From: DASUPK01 sp963815045
GTDB lineage: Bacteria > Actinomycetota > Thermoleophilia > Solirubrobacterales > 70-9
Direction of reading: 5' to 3'
NCBI GenBank assembly: GCA_963815045.1
Contig: CAWFET010000002.1
Coordinates: 1,054,001 to 1,118,000 of the forward strand
Length of the DNA stretch: 64,000 nucleotides
The notes under the pieces were generated by a model, which had not been told where the DNA came from, did no database searches, and saw only the letters and a list, made by a program, of their open reading frames with translations. Shown here in pieces: positions 24,457-33,071 of this stretch; the first letter of the stretch is position 1; every line of letters starts with the position of its first letter. Both the position numbers and the translations under genes were made by a program.

Positions 24457-25521
24457 ATGAGGAAGGTCTCGTTCGCCGTCGTCCTGGGAGCCGCAGCAGT
24501 CCTGTGGGCGGCTCCGTCTGCCCTCGCGTCCAGCGTCACCGTCAGCGGGGGGAACACCGTGCGCGTGCTCGAGTCCGGCAGCGAGGTCAACAGGGTGGCC
24601 GTGAGCTACGACGCGGGGACGGATCTCTATTCCGTCAGGGACTCCGCCGCGAGCCTGACCGCAAACGGCACCTGCACGCCGGTTGACGCCCACACGGCGA
24701 CCTGCCCCGGAGCGGGGATCAAGACGATCTCCGTCGACACGGACGCGGACGCGGATGTGATCTCGATGGACCTGGGGACGATCCCGTCGGCCGTGACCGG
24801 GAACCTCGACGGTGGCCCCGGCGACGACTCTGTTAGCGGCCACGGAACCCTCACCGGCGGCTCGGGCAACGACTTCATCAGCGGCTCTCCCCTGGCCGAC
24901 AACGTCCGGGCGGGCAGTGCCCGGGACTTCATCGATGCCGGTGATGGCCCGGACGACATCCAGGGTGGCTCCGGGACGGACACGCTCCTCTACCCGGCGA
25001 ATCGGACCACCCCGGTCAACGTCACGGTCGGCAACGGCAACTTCAACGACGGCGGCGCGGAGGACCAGGGGTCGGGCAGGCGGGACACCGTCCACGGCGA
25101 CATCGAGGCGGTGGTCGGCACGCCGCAGGCCGACCTGATCGCCGGGGACTCGAGCTCGGAGACGCTGGTCGGCGGTCCGGGCAACGACGTGCTCTCCGGC
25201 AACAACGGCAACGACACCCTGCTCGGCCTGGAGGGCGACGACGTGATCGTCGGCGGCAACGGAAGCGACCTGCTGCGCGGCTGGCTCGGAGCCGACCGGC
25301 TTTTCGGCGGCCGCGGGAACGACCGCGTCTCGGGCGGCCCGGACGGCGACCTCGTCGTGGGGAATCACGGCCATGACGTGCTCAAGGGCAAGGGCGGCAT
25401 CGACTTCCTGCGCGCCAAGGACAGGACTCGCGACTTCAAGATCAACTGCGGCTCCGGATCGAACCGGCTCGAGGGCGCGAAGCGCGACAAGCGCCTCGAT
25501 CCGCGCCCCCGCTCCTGCTGA
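24457..25521 (+). CDS. Exported RTX-repeat calcium-binding protein
   Basis: A 354-residue protein with a signal peptide (cleavage near ALAS-S) and at least a dozen RTX-like nonapeptides of the form GGxGxDxLx in two blocks (about 105-175 and 230-330), e.g. GGPGDDSVS, GGSGNDFIS, GGPGNDVLS, GNNGNDTLL, GGNGSDLLR, GGRGNDRVS. These fold into a calcium-stabilised beta-roll outside the cell. There is no toxin, protease or type I secretion gene nearby; a signal peptide suggests Sec export, so hemolysin annotation would be misleading. ATG 24457 is chosen over the upstream in-frame starts because it begins the signal peptide. Confidence 0.85.
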   Translation: MRKVSFAVVLGAAAVLWAAPSALASSVTVSGGNTVRVLESGSEVNRVAVSYDAGTDLYSVRDSAASLTANGTCTPVDAHTATCPGAGIKTISVDTDADADVISMDLGTIPSAVTGNLDGGPGDDSVSGHGTLTGGSGNDFISGSPLADNVRAGSARDFIDAGDGPDDIQGGSGTDTLLYPANRTTPVNVTVGNGNFNDGGAEDQGSGRRDTVHGDIEAVVGTPQADLIAGDSSSETLVGGPGNDVLSGNNGNDTLLGLEGDDVIVGGNGSDLLRGWLGADRLFGGRGNDRVSGGPDGDLVVGNHGHDVLKGKGGIDFLRAKDRTRDFKINCGSGSNRLEGAKRDKRLDPRPRSC

Positions 25522-25554
25522 GGGTCCGTCCACCGGGCGGACGATCATGCCCGC

Positions 25555-26238
25555 GTGCAGAGGATCCACTACCACTTCGGAATCGTCCTCGCCCTGATCC
25601 TGGTCTCGATCGGGTTCCAGCTGGCCGCCGGTGAGAGCGATTTCTCCCGGCTCGCCGCCGTGGTCCTCCAGGCGATCACCCTGGTCGCCGCGGTCGTCGC
25701 CTCGCGAGCGCATCCGTTCGTAACCCGACTGGCGGTCATCGCCGCGGTGATCTCGATCGTCGGCGCCTCGCTCGCGATTCTCGGCACCGCTGAGTTCGGA
25801 AACAGCTCTGGTCGTGGCGTCACCCTGCTGCTCGTCGGTCTGGTCCCGCCCGCGATAGTCACCGGGCTGGTCAGGCTGTTCCGGGAGGAGGGCAGCGTCA
25901 CCGTGGAGACGATGTTCGGGGGCCTCTGCCTCTATCTGATCGTCGGCCTCTTCTTCGGCACTGCGTTCGCGGCGATCGAGGAGGCCGGCGGCCACGCCTT
26001 CTTTCATCAGCTGACGGCCGAGCAATCCGAGACGAGCGATTTCCTGTACTTCAGCTTCACGACGCTGACGACCGTCGGCTATGGGGACCTGACCGCGGCG
26101 ACGAACTTCGGTCGCTCGCTGGCCATCACGGAGGCGCTGATCGGCCAGATCTATCTGGTGACCGTGGTCGCGGTGATCGTCAGCAACATGCGGCCCTCCC
26201 GGGCCAGAGCACAGCGCCGCGAGAGTCGAACGACCTAG
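25555..26238 (+). CDS. Two-pore-domain-like potassium channel protein
   Basis: A 227-residue membrane protein with about five to six hydrophobic segments and a K+ selectivity filter TVGYGD at 173-178 (FTTLTTVGYGDLTAATNFGRSLAITEALIGQIYLVTVVA). The pore helix-filter-inner helix unit is complete, with extra membrane segments before it, so this is an ion-channel family (Ion_trans_2) protein. There is no RCK/TrkA domain; the C-terminus is short and basic. It begins at GTG 25555 and overlaps the next gene by 4 nt at its convergent end. Confidence 0.9.
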   Translation: MQRIHYHFGIVLALILVSIGFQLAAGESDFSRLAAVVLQAITLVAAVVASRAHPFVTRLAVIAAVISIVGASLAILGTAEFGNSSGRGVTLLLVGLVPPAIVTGLVRLFREEGSVTVETMFGGLCLYLIVGLFFGTAFAAIEEAGGHAFFHQLTAEQSETSDFLYFSFTTLTTVGYGDLTAATNFGRSLAITEALIGQIYLVTVVAVIVSNMRPSRARAQRRESRTT

Positions 26239-26672
26239 CCGAGCTGGAGCAGCGCCCAGAACGGGTGCTCACGGGGCGGGATGCGCGGCGGGACCCGCCG
26301 GTGCTGGCGGTTCCGCGCCCAGGCGAGGTAGCCCTGGAGGCGGCGGGAGATGGAGCGCTTCGTGGCCGGCGTCGGTTCGACCATGCTGTGTTCCAGTGCG
26401 AACAGCCACGCGTTCGCCTCCGACTCGAGTCGCGGCGCCGAGCGGCCCTTGCCCACCAGGTGCCCTATCTCGTGCAGGGCGATGAAGTAGGAGACCTGGC
26501 CCCGGATCGGCGGGATCGAGATCTCGAGCCTGCCGCCGCGCCAGCGGATCGCTCGTCCGCGAGCGGAGGAGCCGGCGAGCTCGATGTCGTACTCGCGGCA
26601 GAGGTCCTCGATGTGGGCCTCCATGAGCTCGACTCCCTTGCGCGTGCGAGGTGATCTTTCCTGCCTGAACAC
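26235..26672 (-). CDS. HEIGH-motif metallopeptidase-like protein (ImmA/IrrE-like)
   Basis: A small protein (145 residues from GTG 26672) with a gluzincin zinc motif HEIGH (67-71) and a glutamate 12-14 residues later (ESE at 83-85), the layout of ImmA/IrrE peptidases that cleave DNA-binding repressors. The C-terminus is arginine/proline-rich. Start choice: TACCCT (26680-26685) lies exactly 7 nt before GTG 26672; the longer GTG at 26696 and a shorter ATG at 26624 with a Shine-Dalgarno are alternatives. There is no phage repressor next to it, so its substrate is unknown. Confidence 0.7.
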   Translation of the reverse strand: MFRQERSPRTRKGVELMEAHIEDLCREYDIELAGSSARGRAIRWRGGRLEISIPPIRGQVSYFIALHEIGHLVGKGRSAPRLESEANAWLFALEHSMVEPTPATKRSISRRLQGYLAWARNRQHRRVPPRIPPREHPFWALLQLG

Positions 26673-26729
26673 GCGCGGCAGGGTAGCCGCCTTCACGGAT
26701 GGGTCTCACTCGCCGCCATACTTGGGCTC

Positions 26730-28433
26730 ATGGCCGAGACGACGAATCTTCGCCTGGCGCTCGCGCAGATCGACCCCACGGTGGGCGACATCGAGGGGAA
26801 CGTCAGCCTGATTACGGAGTCGATCGAGCAAGCCCGTGAGCAGGGCGCCCAGCTCGTCGTGCTCCCCGAGCTCTGCGTATCCGGCTACCCGCCCGAGGAC
26901 CTCCTGCTCCGCGGCGACTTCCTGGACGCCGCGCGTGAGGGTCTCGATGGGATCGCGGGCGTCGCCGACGGGATCGTGGCCCTGGTCGGCTTTCCCGAGC
27001 GCCGGGAGCGCCCGCAGGAGGAGTCCGCCCACTTCGACCCGTTGATCGATCCTCCCCCTCCACCGGCCTACAACTCGCTCGCGGTGCTGGCCGGCGGTGA
27101 GGTGCAGGCGGTCTACCGCAAGTGCCAGCTGCCCAACTACGGAGTCTTCGACGAGCGCCGCTACTTCGAGCCGGGGGCCGAGCCGGCGCTGATCGAGGTC
27201 GAGGGCGTCCAGGTGGGCCTGACGGTTTGCGAGGACATCTGGCATCCGGGCTTCCCAGAGGCCGAGGAGGTCGCCCGCGGAGCTCAGCTCGTCGTCAACT
27301 CCTCAGCCTCGCCGTATCACCGGGGCAAGGGCCTGGCGCGGGAGCGCATGGTCGCGGAACGCGCGCGGACCAACGGCGCGGCCTTCGCCCTCTGCAACAC
27401 GGTCGGTGGCCAGGACGAGCTGGTCTTCGACGGCGCGAGCGTCGTGGTCGGTGCTGACGGAGAGACGCTCGCCCGGGCCGCCCAATTCCAGCCCGAGCTG
27501 CTGATCTGCGACCTGGAGTTGCCCGGCGGGTCGCAGGCGCCGGGGAGCATCGCCCAGCCGCTCGACAGCGAGGAGGCGGAGGTCTACTCCGCGCTCGGGC
27601 TCGGCTTGCGCGACTACGTCGAGAAGAACGGCTTCGATCATGTCGTCATCGGGCTGAGCGGCGGGATCGACTCCGCGCTGGTTGCACTGATCGCGGTCGA
27701 TGCGCTCGGGGCCGATCGCGTCAGCGTCGTGGTCATGCCGTCCCCCCACTCCAGCGACGACACGCAGTCCGACGCCAGGTCCATTGCCGGCAACCTCGGC
27801 GTCGAGCTGATCGAGATCTCGATCGAGGAGGCGATGAGGGCCTACGAGCACGAGCTCGCCGAGAGCTTCGAGGGGACCGAGCCGGACATCGCCGAGGAGA
27901 ACCTCCAGGCGCGGATCAGGGGCAACCTCGTCATGGCGCTCTCCAACAAGTTCGGCTGGCTCGTCCTGACCACCGGCAACAAGAGCGAGATGTCGGTCGG
28001 CTACGCGACCCTCTACGGCGACATGGCCGGCGGCTTCGCCGTGATCAAGGACATCTTCAAGCTGCTCGTCTATCGCCTGGTCAGCTGGCGCAACGAGCGC
28101 GAGGGACGCGAGCTCGTCCCCGCCTCCGTGATCGAGCGTCCGCCCTCCGCCGAGCTGCGCCCCGACCAGCTCGACGAGGACTCGCTGCCTCCGTACGAGA
28201 CGCTCGACCGCATCCTCGAGGCCTACGTCGAGCGAGACGAGGGGATCGACGCCCTGGTGGCCCAGGGATTGGCCGAGGAGACGGTTCTGGATGTCATACG
28301 GCTGGTCGACCGGGCCGAGTACAAGCGGCGACAGGCGCCTCCGGGGATCAGGGTGTCGACGAAGGCCTTCGGCCGCGACCGGCGCCTGCCGATCACGAAC
28401 CGGTTCGGGTCGATGCGAAAGCTGCCGCGCTAG
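26730..28433 (+). CDS. nadE: Glutamine-dependent NAD+ synthetase
   Basis: A 567-residue two-domain enzyme making NAD+ from deamido-NAD+, ATP and glutamine. The N-terminal nitrilase-type glutaminase (1-270) shows LPELCVSGYPPEDLL, KCQLPNYGVFDERRYF and VCEDIWHPG (catalytic Glu, Lys, Cys); the C-terminal synthetase (280-567) has the PP-loop GLSGGIDSALVA, SPHSSDDT and TTGNKSEMSVGYATLYGD. It is shorter than the 680-residue M. tuberculosis type. ATG 26730 is preceded by CATACT with a 7-nt gap. It converges on the thioesterase gene with a 4-nt overlap. Confidence 0.97.
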   Translation: MAETTNLRLALAQIDPTVGDIEGNVSLITESIEQAREQGAQLVVLPELCVSGYPPEDLLLRGDFLDAAREGLDGIAGVADGIVALVGFPERRERPQEESAHFDPLIDPPPPPAYNSLAVLAGGEVQAVYRKCQLPNYGVFDERRYFEPGAEPALIEVEGVQVGLTVCEDIWHPGFPEAEEVARGAQLVVNSSASPYHRGKGLARERMVAERARTNGAAFALCNTVGGQDELVFDGASVVVGADGETLARAAQFQPELLICDLELPGGSQAPGSIAQPLDSEEAEVYSALGLGLRDYVEKNGFDHVVIGLSGGIDSALVALIAVDALGADRVSVVVMPSPHSSDDTQSDARSIAGNLGVELIEISIEEAMRAYEHELAESFEGTEPDIAEENLQARIRGNLVMALSNKFGWLVLTTGNKSEMSVGYATLYGDMAGGFAVIKDIFKLLVYRLVSWRNEREGRELVPASVIERPPSAELRPDQLDEDSLPPYETLDRILEAYVERDEGIDALVAQGLAEETVLDVIRLVDRAEYKRRQAPPGIRVSTKAFGRDRRLPITNRFGSMRKLPR

Positions 28434-28825
28434 CGGCGGGGCCTGATGGCGATCGTCATCCGCGAGAGCGCGCAGACGCGGCCCTCGTCGTCGGACATCT
28501 CCACGTCCCAGACCCAGGTGGTCCGGCCGCGGTGGCGGGGCTTCGCCGAGGCGTTGATGTGCCCCTCACCCGTAGCGCGCAGAAACGTGGTGTCGTTCGA
28601 CTGACCCATGATGACCATGCCGTCATCCCGCACGGCGGCGTACGTCGACGCCGAGCAGATGCTCTCCGCGAGCGTCGCGTAGACCCCCCCGTGAACGGTC
28701 CCGTAGGGCTGCAGGTGGCGCGACTCGATCTTGATCCGCGCCGTGGCGTTGTCGGGGTCGAAGTCGATCCACTCGACGCCGATCTCCTCGGCGAAGCTCG
28801 GGGGGATGTCCTCCAGTTGACCCAT
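28430..28825 (-). CDS. Hotdog-fold thioesterase (PaaI-like)
   Basis: A 131-residue PaaI-like thioesterase hydrolysing acyl-CoA or aryl-CoA esters. The family core YGTVHGGVYATLAES (HGG with the catalytic acidic residue in the following helix) and the strand KPRHRGRTTWVWDVEM are visible. Frame is open upstream of the chosen start, but ATG 28825 begins the domain (MGQLEDIPPSFAEEIGVEW) and TATGGT (28834-28839) ends 8 nt before it. Divergent from the glycolipid-binding-domain gene with a 25-nt gap. Confidence 0.9.
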   Translation of the reverse strand: MGQLEDIPPSFAEEIGVEWIDFDPDNATARIKIESRHLQPYGTVHGGVYATLAESICSASTYAAVRDDGMVIMGQSNDTTFLRATGEGHINASAKPRHRGRTTWVWDVEMSDDEGRVCALSRMTIAIRPRR

Positions 28826-28833
28826 GCCGCGGC

Positions 28834-28843
28834 ACCATAGTCT
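28834..28843. promoter_or_regulatory. Back-to-back leaderless -10 boxes
   Basis: TATGGT on the minus strand (28834-28839, 8 nt before the thioesterase start) and TAGTCT on the plus strand (28838-28843, 7 nt before ATG 28851) share two bases. The 25-nt intergenic region can hold no separate leader for either gene. Confidence 0.5.
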
Positions 28844-28850
28844 GCGCGGC

Positions 28851-29462
28851 ATGGCGTTCATCGTCTGGTCCGGGGTCGAGGAGTGGCTGACCGAGACCGC
28901 TGCAGTGGATCTGGAGGAGGACGGTCTCAAGGCAAACGGCATCCAGATGGGCGCCGAACCGGCTCCGTTCCGGGTGGACTACCGGCTCGAGGCCTCGCGA
29001 GGCTACGTGACCACGGATCTGGAGCTGACCGCCACGGCCGAGGCCTGGAGTCGGCGCCTCCTCCTAAGACACGACGGCTCCGGCGGCTGGCGCGCCGAGG
29101 TGTCCGATTCGGGCGACGTTCTCGGCGGCTCGTGGGACGGCTCGCTCCCGGACCTCTCCGAGGCTCGCGACATCGACATCGAGAACTCGCCGCTCACGAA
29201 CACCATGCCGATCCTGCGCCACGGCTTCCAGCACGGTGGCTCGGGGGACTTCGTGATGGCCTTCATCAGGACGCCGAGCCTGCGCGTCGAGGCCTCGCCT
29301 CAGCGCTACGAGCACGTGCGCACGACGGAGGGGGGCTCGGTGGTCCGCTACATCAGCCGAGACGGCGACTTCACCGCGGAGCTCGAGCTGGACGCCGACG
29401 GGCTGCTCGTCCACTACCCCCGCCTGGCGAGGCGCGTAGAGCCCGGGCTAAAGGCCCGATAA
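28851..29462 (+). CDS. Putative glycolipid-binding domain protein (DUF1089-like)
   Basis: A 203-residue soluble protein with the pattern of the putative glycolipid-binding family: WSGVEEWLTETAAVDL at the start, the GIQMGAEPAPFRVDYRLEA segment, strands ending WRAEVSDSGDVLGGSWDGSLPDL, IDIENSPLTNTMPI, and YISRDGDFTAELELDADGLLVHYPRL. The family name comes from structural similarity to lipid-binding proteins; no function is established. ATG 28851 has TAGTCT 7 nt upstream. Confidence in the family is moderate because it rests on recalled motif order. Confidence 0.72.
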   Translation: MAFIVWSGVEEWLTETAAVDLEEDGLKANGIQMGAEPAPFRVDYRLEASRGYVTTDLELTATAEAWSRRLLLRHDGSGGWRAEVSDSGDVLGGSWDGSLPDLSEARDIDIENSPLTNTMPILRHGFQHGGSGDFVMAFIRTPSLRVEASPQRYEHVRTTEGGSVVRYISRDGDFTAELELDADGLLVHYPRLARRVEPGLKAR

Positions 29463-29506
29463 GAGCTGCGTCACGCATCGGGTCGCTGCCCTAGGCTTCC
29501 ACGCTC

Positions 29507-30679
29507 GTGCCGGTCACGGACGAACAACGCGCGATGCTCCAGCTGCTGCTCGAAGGCGGGCAGGGCTATGACGACATCGGCTCCCTGCTCGGCATCGCAC
29601 CCGACGAGGTGCGCTCGCGGGCACGCGCCGCCCTCACGGAGATCGGCGGCGCGGATCCCGACTCGCAGGTCGGCCTGAGCGACTACCTGCTGGGACAGGC
29701 CGATCCGATCGGCCGCGCCGACGCCGTCCGCCACCTGCAGAGCGACCCGGATGCAAATGCGCTCGCGCAGCGACTCGTCCAGAATCTGAGGCTGCTCGCG
29801 CCCAGGGCCACGCTTCCCGAGGTCCCAGAGTCGCGGGGCGGCCGACGGGCCTCGGCGCCACCGCCTCCCCCTCCCCCCGCCGCCCCCACGCCGGCGACCG
29901 CGACGCCTCCGGCCCCACCTCCTGCCGGCGCCCCACCGAAGGGCCCCGGGGTCGCCTCGCGCGCCGCGGGATTCTTCAGTGGGCTCGGCTCGCTAACCGG
30001 CCGGCGGCGCACCCAGGCCATCGTCGGCGGCGCCATCGCCCTCGTCCTGGTGGTGGTGATCATCGTCGTCGGGACCGGCGGCGGAGGCGGCGGATCGAGC
30101 GACTGCAAGCCTTTGGATGTCTCCGCCGCGCAGCAGGCCGGTGTGCCCACCACGAAGCTCTCGGCGGTCGGCGACTTCGCCAGCCAGGATTGCGTGCCCA
30201 CGGGCCAGGTCACGCTCGTGCCGGTCTCGCCCCAGAACAACCAGCAGAGCAGCTCGAAGAAGCCTGCGATCGCCGGCTTCGCACTGCAGACCAACGCCGC
30301 CCATCTGGACGCGACCTCGAACGGCGACGAGTACGTGCTCTGGCTCTACAAGTCCGATCAGCAGGCCAGGCCGATCGGCAAGGAGACCGTGGGTGACAGC
30401 GGCAACCTGACCGGGGCGGCGCCGCTGCCCACCCAGGACCTCGTCTTCCTCCAGGCGCTGCAGAAGATCAGGCTGTCCCGGGTCACCTCGGCCCAGGCGA
30501 ATCAGATCCAGCAGGCGCTCCAGGCCCAATCCGGCAACAAGAAGGCGACCGGTGTGGTCGCGTTCGTCGGCATGCCGGTCCTCGAGGGCAGCGGGACCGC
30601 GCTGCTCCAGCAGCTCCAGCAGCAGCTCCAGCAGGCCCAGAGCCAGTCGGGAACGACGTCGACGGGCCCGAAGGGCTGA
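29507..30679 (+). CDS. Membrane-anchored HTH protein with extracytoplasmic domain, copy 1
   Basis: A 390-residue protein: N-terminal cytoplasmic helix-turn-helix resembling sigma-70 region 4 (about 3-46, GYDDIGSLLGIAPDEVRSRA), proline/alanine linker (about 115-150), one membrane segment (about 171-188, AIALVLVVVIIVVG), glycine stretch, then an extracytoplasmic domain with GDEYVLWLYKSD and VAFVGMPVLEG and a Gln-rich tail. The outer domain resembles the sensor half of RskA-type anti-sigma factors by eye. It is followed 16 bp later by a shorter paralog. TAGGCT ends 8 nt before GTG 29507. Target genes unknown. Confidence 0.75.
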   Translation: MPVTDEQRAMLQLLLEGGQGYDDIGSLLGIAPDEVRSRARAALTEIGGADPDSQVGLSDYLLGQADPIGRADAVRHLQSDPDANALAQRLVQNLRLLAPRATLPEVPESRGGRRASAPPPPPPPAAPTPATATPPAPPPAGAPPKGPGVASRAAGFFSGLGSLTGRRRTQAIVGGAIALVLVVVIIVVGTGGGGGGSSDCKPLDVSAAQQAGVPTTKLSAVGDFASQDCVPTGQVTLVPVSPQNNQQSSSKKPAIAGFALQTNAAHLDATSNGDEYVLWLYKSDQQARPIGKETVGDSGNLTGAAPLPTQDLVFLQALQKIRLSRVTSAQANQIQQALQAQSGNKKATGVVAFVGMPVLEGSGTALLQQLQQQLQQAQSQSGTTSTGPKG

Positions 30680-30695
30680 GCGACCGCGCCACGCG

Positions 30696-31460
30696 ATGGC
30701 GTTGAGCGACGATCAGCGCGCCCTGCTCCGGCTGCTGGTCGCCGGAGATACCTACGAGCAGGTTGGCGGTGTGCTCGGGACCGGGCCGGAGGACGTCCGC
30801 CGCCGGGCGCACGAGGCCCTCGAGGATCTGAGGGGGGCGGCTGACCGGGAGCTCCCCGAGGAGGCCGTCAGGAGCCGTCTGGAGGCACTGGAGAGCCCGG
30901 AGGGAGCTGAACCCCCCGCCCCAGCGCCCCCGGCCGAGACGGGCGGGAATCGGCCGTGGCTGCTCTGGCTGGTGGCCGCGGCGGTGGCCGTCGCCGCGAT
31001 CGTGGTGCTCGTGGTGGCGAGCGGCGGCGGAGGCGGCAACGCCTCCCAGACCACGACGCAGAACGCCCGGGAGGACGTCGTGCCGATCAGGCTCACCCCC
31101 GTCGGAGGTTCGAGAGCTACCGGCACGATCGCCGTCGTGCGAGTCGCGGACCAGCCCGCGGTGGATCTGGCGATCGCAGGCCTCCGGCCGACCGGCAGCG
31201 GCGAGAGCTACGTGCTCTGGTTCGTGGGCTCGGGAGGGCGGAGCCTGCCCGTGGCCTTCCACGCCGTGGGGCGGGACGGGAAGATCACCGGAAGGACGCC
31301 GATTCCGACCGCGGCGGAGGGCCTCCTCCCCAGCTTCACCAGCGCCGAGCTGACGCTGGCGAATCAGCGCGAGGCTGCCGCGGCCGTTCAGCAGGCCGCC
31401 CAGAGCGCGACGCTTCCGCAGGTGGTCGGCACACCGGTGATGCGCGGCGCGCTGCGCTAG
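30696..31460 (+). CDS. Membrane-anchored HTH protein with extracytoplasmic domain, copy 2
   Basis: A 254-residue paralog of the preceding gene with the same order: HTH (about 3-45, TYEQVGGVLGTGPEDVRRRA), acidic/proline linker, membrane segment (about 90-107), Gly-rich spacer and an outer domain with GESYVLWFVGSGGRSLPV, TGRTPIPT and VVGTPVMRG. Shared positions with copy 1 include YVLW, PI, TG..P.PT, VQQAxQ and VG.PV..G. The linker is much shorter and the tail lacks the Gln stretch. Both genes lie in one direction with a 16-bp gap, so co-expression is likely. It converges on the flavoprotein gene. Confidence 0.75.
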   Translation: MALSDDQRALLRLLVAGDTYEQVGGVLGTGPEDVRRRAHEALEDLRGAADRELPEEAVRSRLEALESPEGAEPPAPAPPAETGGNRPWLLWLVAAAVAVAAIVVLVVASGGGGGNASQTTTQNAREDVVPIRLTPVGGSRATGTIAVVRVADQPAVDLAIAGLRPTGSGESYVLWFVGSGGRSLPVAFHAVGRDGKITGRTPIPTAAEGLLPSFTSAELTLANQREAAAAVQQAAQSATLPQVVGTPVMRGALR

Positions 31461-31467
31461 CGCGCCG

Positions 31468-33063
31468 TCAGGCCGGCAGCAGCTTGCCGGGGTTCATGAT
31501 CCCGGCAGGATCGAGTCGCTCGCGGACCGCGCGGATCGCCTCCAGCCCGAGCTCTCCGACCTCGGCGGACATGTAGGGCGCGTGGTCCCGGCCCACGGCG
31601 TGGTGATGGGTGATCGTGCCCTCGGCGGCGACGATCGCCTCGCAGGCCGCGGTCTTGGCCTCCCGCCACTGCTCGAGCTCCTGGCCGCGCCGCGCCCGCG
31701 CGAAGAAGGTGAAGTAGAGGGAGGCTCCGTCCGGGTAGGCGTGCGAGACGTGGCACATCACGATCGAGCGTTCGCCCAGGGCGCCGCGAAGGGCTCCCTG
31801 GACCGCTCGGTAGAGCTCGTCCAGGCGGCTCCAGGTGTGAGCCGTCTCCAGCGTCTCGACCATCACCCCAAGGTTCATCAGCTCGTCCCGCAGGTACGGC
31901 CCGCCGTAGCGGTTGCGGTTCCAGGAGCGGCCGGCGGCCGAGCCGAGCGGCACCGCGCCGCCGAGGCGCAGCCGCGTCTGCCCCAGCGACCGGCGTCGCC
32001 GAACCGACTCCCGCTCCCCCTCCCAGCCGCAGATCATCAGACAGCCGCCCTTTCGCCGGCGCAGTGAGAGATAGGCGTCCAACGCCTGCTTCTGGAAGCC
32101 CTGCGTGCCGGCGAGATCCAGCGATACGCGCGTCTCCTCCTCATCCGAGAGACGGAGGACGTCGGGTGCCTCGTGATGCTGCGCGAGATCGCGAACGATC
32201 TCCCGCCCCGCCTCGAAGCTCTCGACCATCCAGCCCTCGTAGTGGCGCTCCCGCGGCGCCGGGCGCACGCGGCAGGTGACCTCGGTGATCACTCCCAGGG
32301 TCCCCTCGGACCCCAGGACCAGCTCGCGCAGGGAGGGGCCGGCGGCCGTGTGCGGGGTCTGACGAGTGCGCAGCCGGCCGGCCGGGGCGGTCAGCTCGAG
32401 CGCCGTGACCATCTCGTCGAAGCGGCCGTACCCGCTCGACGCCTGGCCCGCGGAGCGCGTGGCGGCGAACCCGCCGATCGTGGCCTGCTCGAAGGACTGG
32501 GGGAAGTGCCCGATCGTGGCGCCGCGCTCTCCGAGCGCCGCCTCCGCGTCGGGACCCGACAGGCCCGCGCCGAGCGTGGCGGTGAGAGACGTCGCGTCGA
32601 GCTCAACGGAGCGCAGGCGAGCCAGATCCAGGGAGACGACCGCGGAATGTCCGCCGTCCACGGCATCGAGTCCACCGACGACGCTCGTCCCGCCGCCGTA
32701 CGGAACGACCGCCACTCCGGCGGCCGTGCAGGCGCCGAGCACGGCCTCCACGCCGGCTGGATCGGCGGGTCGCAGGACGGCGTCGGGAGCCTCAGCGAGG
32801 CGGCCCGAGCGCAGGCGGACGAGATCGGGATAGCTCCGCCCGGCGGCTCGTCGCAGGCGGTCCTCGGGGCCGTCCAGGACCTCGCCGGCGGCCGCCCGAA
32901 CGGCTTCGGGGAGCGGACGCGGCTCCGGGAGCGAGACCTGCTCGAGCGAGACCGGCTCGACCGCGTCTTCCGGCTTCACGCCGAGTTCCTCCCTGAGCGC
33001 GTTGACGGCTCCGGATGGCAGGTCGAGGCGGCGGTCAGGGTCACCCCATCCCCACCACTTCAT
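31468..33063 (-). CDS. FAD-linked oxidase, alkyldihydroxyacetonephosphate synthase-like
   Basis: A 531-residue VAO/PCMH-type flavoprotein. The N-terminal MKWWGWGDPDRRLDLP is characteristic of the alkyl-DHAP synthase (AGPS) group; the FAD-binding domain shows VVPYGGGTSVVGG and GHFPQSFEQATIGGFAATRSAGQASSGYGRFDEM (named by its ends), and the C-terminal part has THHHAVGRDHAPYM, matching the AGPS His-rich active-site loop, and DPAGIMNPGKLLP. In eukaryotes the family forms ether-lipid precursors; in actinobacteria substrates are mostly unproven. It ends the rsiG-FHA-merR-SRPBCC minus-strand run. Confidence 0.88.
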   Translation of the reverse strand: MKWWGWGDPDRRLDLPSGAVNALREELGVKPEDAVEPVSLEQVSLPEPRPLPEAVRAAAGEVLDGPEDRLRRAAGRSYPDLVRLRSGRLAEAPDAVLRPADPAGVEAVLGACTAAGVAVVPYGGGTSVVGGLDAVDGGHSAVVSLDLARLRSVELDATSLTATLGAGLSGPDAEAALGERGATIGHFPQSFEQATIGGFAATRSAGQASSGYGRFDEMVTALELTAPAGRLRTRQTPHTAAGPSLRELVLGSEGTLGVITEVTCRVRPAPRERHYEGWMVESFEAGREIVRDLAQHHEAPDVLRLSDEEETRVSLDLAGTQGFQKQALDAYLSLRRRKGGCLMICGWEGERESVRRRRSLGQTRLRLGGAVPLGSAAGRSWNRNRYGGPYLRDELMNLGVMVETLETAHTWSRLDELYRAVQGALRGALGERSIVMCHVSHAYPDGASLYFTFFARARRGQELEQWREAKTAACEAIVAAEGTITHHHAVGRDHAPYMSAEVGELGLEAIRAVRERLDPAGIMNPGKLLPA

Positions 33064-33071
33064 CTCGGCGG

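Noticed and set aside
24457..25521. Annotation of the RTX-repeat protein as a hemolysin or metalloprotease
   Set aside because: There are only calcium-binding repeats behind a Sec signal peptide; no catalytic domain, acyltransferase or type I secretion genes are present.
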